8,988 nt of DNA. It comes from an uncultured Dechloromonas sp. (lineage in GTDB: Bacteria > Pseudomonadota > Gammaproteobacteria > Burkholderiales > Rhodocyclaceae). This document shows, piece after piece, positions 6,164 to 8,988 of this stretch (the stretch's first letter is position 1; the number at the start of each line of letters is the position of its first letter). The position numbers and the translations under genes are program-made. The stretch spans positions 1-8,988 of the forward strand of contig CAMKYP010000130.1 of NCBI GenBank assembly GCA_946477505.1. Direction: 5' to 3'. Below the pieces are notes generated by a model, which did not search any database, had not been told where the DNA came from, and worked only from the letters and a program-made list of their open reading frames with translations.

Positions 6164-7507
6164 ATGCGTTACCAGAGTTTTGATGATTTCATTCAGCAGG
6201 TAGCCGTGCGCAATCCGGGGCAGCCGGAGTTCTTGCAGGCGGCGACGGAGGTCATCGAAAGCTTGTGGCCGTACATCGCGCGACATCCGAAATATGCCGA
6301 ACACGGCTTGCTTGATCGTCTGCTCGAGCCCGAGCGCATCATCATTTTCCGCGTGTCATGGGTTGACGACAGGGGCGAGGTTCAGGTCAATCGCGGCTAC
6401 CGCATCCAGCACTCGTCAGCCATTGGTCCCTACAAGGGCGGCATTCGCTTTCATCCCTCGGTCAATCTGTCCATTCTCAAATTCCTGGCCTTCGAGCAGA
6501 CCTTCAAGAATGCGCTGACCACGCTGCCCATGGGCGGCGGTAAAGGGGGCTCGGATTTCGATCCGAAGGGGCGCAGCCCGGGCGAGGTGATGCGCTTTTG
6601 CCAGGCATTCGTCAGCGAACTGTTTCGCCATGTCGGCGCCAGTACCGATGTGCCGGCCGGCGACATCGGCGTGGGCGGCCGCGAGGTCGGCTTCATGGCC
6701 GGGATGTACAAAAAGCTGACGAACCGGGCAGACTGCGTGTTCACCGGCAAGGGGCTGAGCTTCGGCGGTTCGTTGATCCGTCCGGAAGCAACCGGCTACG
6801 GTACCGTCTATTTCGCCGAGGAGATGCTCAAGCAACAGGGACGCAGCTTCGACGGCCTGCGCGTCAGCGTTTCGGGAGCTGGCAATGTTGCCCAGTACGC
6901 GATCGAAAAGGCGATGGCGATGGGGGCCAAGGTTGTCACCGTATCCGATTCAAGCGGCACGGTGATCGATGAAAGCGGGTTCACGCCAGAAAAGCTGGCT
7001 GAGCTGATGGAGGTGAAAAACCGCTGCTACGGCCGCGTCAGCGACTACGCCGAGCGAGTCGGCGCCATCTTCCAGGCGGGCGTTCGCCCTTGGCATGTGC
7101 CGGTCGATGTCGCCCTGCCCTGCGCCACGCAGAACGAGTTGGACGCGGAGGATGCGAAGACTCTGCTCAAGAACGGCGTCATCTGCGTTGCCGAAGGTGC
7201 CAACATGCCGTCGACTGCCGACGCGGTGAAGGTGTTCGAGGGCAATGGTGTGCTTTACGCTCCGGGCAAGGCCAGCAATGCGGGCGGAGTGGCGACTTCT
7301 GGCCTGGAAATGAGTCAGAACGCCATGCGCCTTTCCTGGCAGCGTGACGAAGTCGACGCCCGTCTGCACGAAATCATGCGCAATATCCATGAAGCTTGCT
7401 TGAACTACGGTCTGACGGCTGGTGGTAAGGTCAGCTATGTCAATGGCGCCAACATCGCCGGCTTTGTCAAAGTTGCCGATGCGATGCTGGCCCAGGGCGT
7501 AATTTAA
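6164..7507 (+). CDS. gdhA: NADP-specific glutamate dehydrogenase
   Basis: GdhA catalyses reductive amination of 2-oxoglutarate to glutamate with NADPH, assimilating ammonium in the cytoplasm. The protein closely follows the hexameric enterobacterial type. It has SSAIGPYKGGIRFHPSVNLS (Lys91 binds substrate), LPMGGGKGGSDFDPKG with the catalytic Lys127, VPAGDIGVGGREVGFMAGMYKKL, and the Rossmann loop SVSGAGNVAQYA. Its C-terminus GANIAGFVKVADAMLAQGVI is almost unchanged in the family. Starting at the second of two adjacent ATGs gives 447 residues, the length of the E. coli enzyme, with AGGGAG (6153-6158) five bases away. The first ATG (6161) would leave only two bases. It is divergent from a LysR-type gene and followed after 26 bases by a small DUF465-like gene, probably in one transcript. 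The NADPH preference is inferred from family resemblance. Confidence 0.97.
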   Translation: MRYQSFDDFIQQVAVRNPGQPEFLQAATEVIESLWPYIARHPKYAEHGLLDRLLEPERIIIFRVSWVDDRGEVQVNRGYRIQHSSAIGPYKGGIRFHPSVNLSILKFLAFEQTFKNALTTLPMGGGKGGSDFDPKGRSPGEVMRFCQAFVSELFRHVGASTDVPAGDIGVGGREVGFMAGMYKKLTNRADCVFTGKGLSFGGSLIRPEATGYGTVYFAEEMLKQQGRSFDGLRVSVSGAGNVAQYAIEKAMAMGAKVVTVSDSSGTVIDESGFTPEKLAELMEVKNRCYGRVSDYAERVGAIFQAGVRPWHVPVDVALPCATQNELDAEDAKTLLKNGVICVAEGANMPSTADAVKVFEGNGVLYAPGKASNAGGVATSGLEMSQNAMRLSWQRDEVDARLHEIMRNIHEACLNYGLTAGGKVSYVNGANIAGFVKVADAMLAQGVI

Positions 7508-7533
7508 TTAGCTCGCCAGGCAGAAAGAGCGCC

Positions 7534-7764
7534 GTGTTTCATGCCTTTCACGACCTGATTGCCGAGTTGCTGGCAGGCGATCGGTATTTTCAAAGTCTGT
7601 TTGCGACACACGGCATGCTTGAACAGAAGATCGGGAAGGTGGAGGTTTGCATGGCGCCGGGTGCAAGGAACGAAATCCACTTCCTCAAAAGCAAGAAGCT
7701 GGCGATCGGGGCTGTGCGTTACTCGTTGTCTCTGCCGGCCAGCCTTGCCCGGATCGGCGCCTGA
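7534..7764 (+). CDS. DUF465/YdcH-like small protein, divergent C-terminus
   Basis: A 76-residue protein with the pattern of the DUF465 (YdcH/SlyX-like) family of short helical, probably coiled-coil proteins of unknown role. MFHAFHDLIAELLAGDRYFQSLFATHGMLEQKIGKVE matches the family's MFxEYRDLIxxLKxxxxxFxxLFxxHNxLDxxIxxxE pattern. EIHFLKSKKLAI matches the second helix, ExxxLKKxKLxLKDE. The usual KDE after KLxL is replaced by GAV, and a non-family tail follows, so the second helix is altered. The start is GTG at 7534-7536, required by the conserved MF start. The upstream AAAGAG is a weak ribosome-binding site. The gene lies 26 bases after gdhA and only six bases before the next small gene. Confidence 0.72.
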   Translation: MFHAFHDLIAELLAGDRYFQSLFATHGMLEQKIGKVEVCMAPGARNEIHFLKSKKLAIGAVRYSLSLPASLARIGA

Positions 7765-7770
7765 GGCCGT

Positions 7771-8028
7771 ATGGGCAGCGCGCGTGCTAACCCCTCGAGT
7801 CCAGCGCACCGGCGCTACGAAAGGCATCCGGTCAGCTGCGAAATCGATGGCGAGGTATTTTCCGGCTACTACTGGGTGGCCGGCATGATTCTCGTCGTAT
7901 CGACGGCAACGGGCGGTACCAGCCGCCAACTGGCCAATCGGCAACCGGACGATCTGGCCAGGAGCTTGTTGCGGGATATGTTGTTGGCCAGCCGGGAACG
8001 CGCCGCCACCCCGCCCCCGGCGTCGTGA
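7771..8028 (+). CDS. Hypothetical small protein
   Basis: I do not recognise this 85-residue protein. It has no signal peptide or clear membrane segment. The N-terminal ~20 residues are basic and probably flexible. A central part, CEIDGEVFSGYYWVAGMILVVST, looks like paired beta strands, followed by a Gly/Ser/Gln-rich turn. The helical end, PDDLARSLLRDMLLASRERA, is amphipathic, and the tail is Pro/Ala-rich. The ATG is preceded by GAGG (7763-7766, spacing 4), which overlaps the stop of the preceding DUF465-like gene, so coupled translation is plausible. Third codon positions are mostly G/C, as in its neighbours, supporting real coding. A minus-strand frame overlaps it but shows only low-complexity antisense composition. 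The 54 bases after its stop, up to the end of the convergent regulator gene, show no convincing terminator. Confidence 0.6.
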   Translation: MGSARANPSSPAHRRYERHPVSCEIDGEVFSGYYWVAGMILVVSTATGGTSRQLANRQPDDLARSLLRDMLLASRERAATPPPAS

Positions 8029-8082
8029 CCCCGGGCGAAAATCGGCTACCAACAAAGGCCGTCTGCGACCGGTGACGGGGTT

Positions 8083-8988
8083 TCAACCGGCCTGTCGATC
8101 CCAATAGGGCTCCGCGCCAATATGGGAAAGCATGAAGTCAATGAAAACCCGGACCTTGTTGGGCAGGTGCCGCGTCGGTAGGTACATGGCGTAGACATGG
8201 CGCTCCACCGGGATGTACTCGGACAAGACGGCCTGCAACTCCCCGTTCTGTAGCGCCTTGCCGACAATGAAAGTCGGCAGCAGCCCGACTCCCAGTCCGC
8301 CGAGGACGGCTTGCGACAGGGCTTCGTCGTCATCGACGTGGAGCGGGCCGTTGATGGGCACGGATATTTCCCCTTCCGGGCCGGTGAAGCGCCATCGTCC
8401 GGGCTCGCCGGAGCGCGTGTAATCCAGGCAGTTGTGCTGAACCAGATCGGCTGGCGTCCGGGGAGTGCCTCGGCGGCGGAAGTAATCCGGGGTGGCGCAT
8501 AGCTGGCGCCGAACGGGTGCCAGCGGGCGCGCCACCAGATTCGGCGGTGGGTCGCCGCTGACGTGAATGGCCACGTCAAAACCTTCCTCGACCAGGTTCA
8601 CCCAGCGATCGGTGATGCTGAGGTCGATCTTGAGTTCCGGGTGGCGCGGCAGGAATTCGGCCAGGGCGGGGGCGACGTGCAGGGTGCCAAACGCTACCGA
8701 AGCGCTGACGCGCAATACGCCCCGCGCTTCGTTGCTGAGGCTGCCGACCAGTTTCTCTGCCGCCGTTGCTTCCTCGAGAATGCGGGCGCAGTGCTCGGCC
8801 ACAGCGGCGCCGATTTCGGTCAGGCTGAGGTAGCGGGTGGTTCGGTTCAGCAGGTGCGCGCCGAGCGATTTTTCCAGCTTGGCGACGGCCTTGCTGATCG
8901 CCGAACGGGACGTCCCGGCCCGTCTGGCCGCCTCCGAAAAGCTGCCAGCCTCGACCACCCGGGCGAATACTGCCATCAAATTCAAATC
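8083..8988 (-). CDS. LysR-type transcriptional regulator, second copy (5' end cut by window edge)
   Basis: A LysR-family regulator with 301 residues visible. The winged helix-turn-helix is FSEAARRAGTSRSAISKAVAKLEKSLGAHLLNRTTR, followed by a linker helix and the effector domain. The effector domain carries NCLDYT, DDEALSQAVLGGLG and LLPTFIVGK, and the end is PYWDRQAG. It aligns nearly gap-free with the regulator at 4922-5824. That alignment pairs its visible DLNLMAVFARVV with DINDMLFFAHVV, so the true start is probably one or two codons beyond the right edge. The TTG at 8983-8985 and the ATG four codons in are less likely starts. The gene converges on the gdhA group; its own promoter and any divergent target lie outside the window. 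The ligand and targets cannot be inferred. Confidence 0.93.
   Translation of the reverse strand, partial: DLNLMAVFARVVEAGSFSEAARRAGTSRSAISKAVAKLEKSLGAHLLNRTTRYLSLTEIGAAVAEHCARILEEATAAEKLVGSLSNEARGVLRVSASVAFGTLHVAPALAEFLPRHPELKIDLSITDRWVNLVEEGFDVAIHVSGDPPPNLVARPLAPVRRQLCATPDYFRRRGTPRTPADLVQHNCLDYTRSGEPGRWRFTGPEGEISVPINGPLHVDDDEALSQAVLGGLGVGLLPTFIVGKALQNGELQAVLSEYIPVERHVYAMYLPTRHLPNKVRVFIDFMLSHIGAEPYWDRQAG

Noticed and set aside
7504..8055. A 183-codon minus-strand frame opposite the two small genes
   Set aside because: Its composition is typical of antisense translation and it has no recognisable domain, while the plus-strand DUF465 match is specific.
8069..8090. CCGGT/ACCGG hairpin as a bidirectional terminator for the gdhA group and second regulator
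   Set aside because: The stem is only five base pairs, the loop is 12 bases, there is no T run, and it overlaps the regulator's stop codon.

Overview
The window is an ordinary-looking stretch of GC-rich chromosome, most likely from a betaproteobacterium, possibly Rhodocyclales (Dechloromonas/Azonexus-like). That placement is inferred from protein style and gene order (secA-argJ, apaG next to rpe), not from a search. There are ten protein genes: the 3' end of secA and a LysR-type gene cut by the right edge, with eight complete genes between them. No tRNA, rRNA, CRISPR array, insertion sequence or phage gene is visible.

Left part (1-3173, + strand): the SecA C-terminus with its zinc-binding tail, a hairpin followed by a short T run, then argJ (arginine biosynthesis, self-cleaving acetyltransferase) and a ydiK-like AI-2E-family membrane protein. 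The last 54 bases of the ydiK-like gene overlap, tail to tail, the end of a minus-strand methyltransferase gene.

Middle (3120-4828): a minus-strand pair, apaG followed by a class I SAM-dependent methyltransferase. They are joined by a 4-base TTGA overlap, and the methyltransferase apparently starts with TTG. rpe (ribulose-phosphate 3-epimerase) diverges from apaG across only 36 bases. Recognisable promoter elements for both directions fall in and around this gap.

Right part (4829-8988): a short palindrome-rich spacer, a minus-strand LysR-type regulator, a 339-base divergent intergenic region, then gdhA (NADP-type glutamate dehydrogenase). A DUF465/YdcH-like small protein and an unrecognised 85-residue protein follow gdhA in what looks like one transcription unit. 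A second LysR-type gene, clearly paralogous to the first, converges on this unit. The gdhA group is therefore bracketed by two related regulators, which is the most notable feature of gene organisation here.

I found no convincing new biological system. The points most worth a second look are the paired regulators around gdhA, the two small genes behind gdhA, the REP-like spacer behind rpe, the convergent gene overlap, and start-site questions for the first regulator and the methyltransferase.
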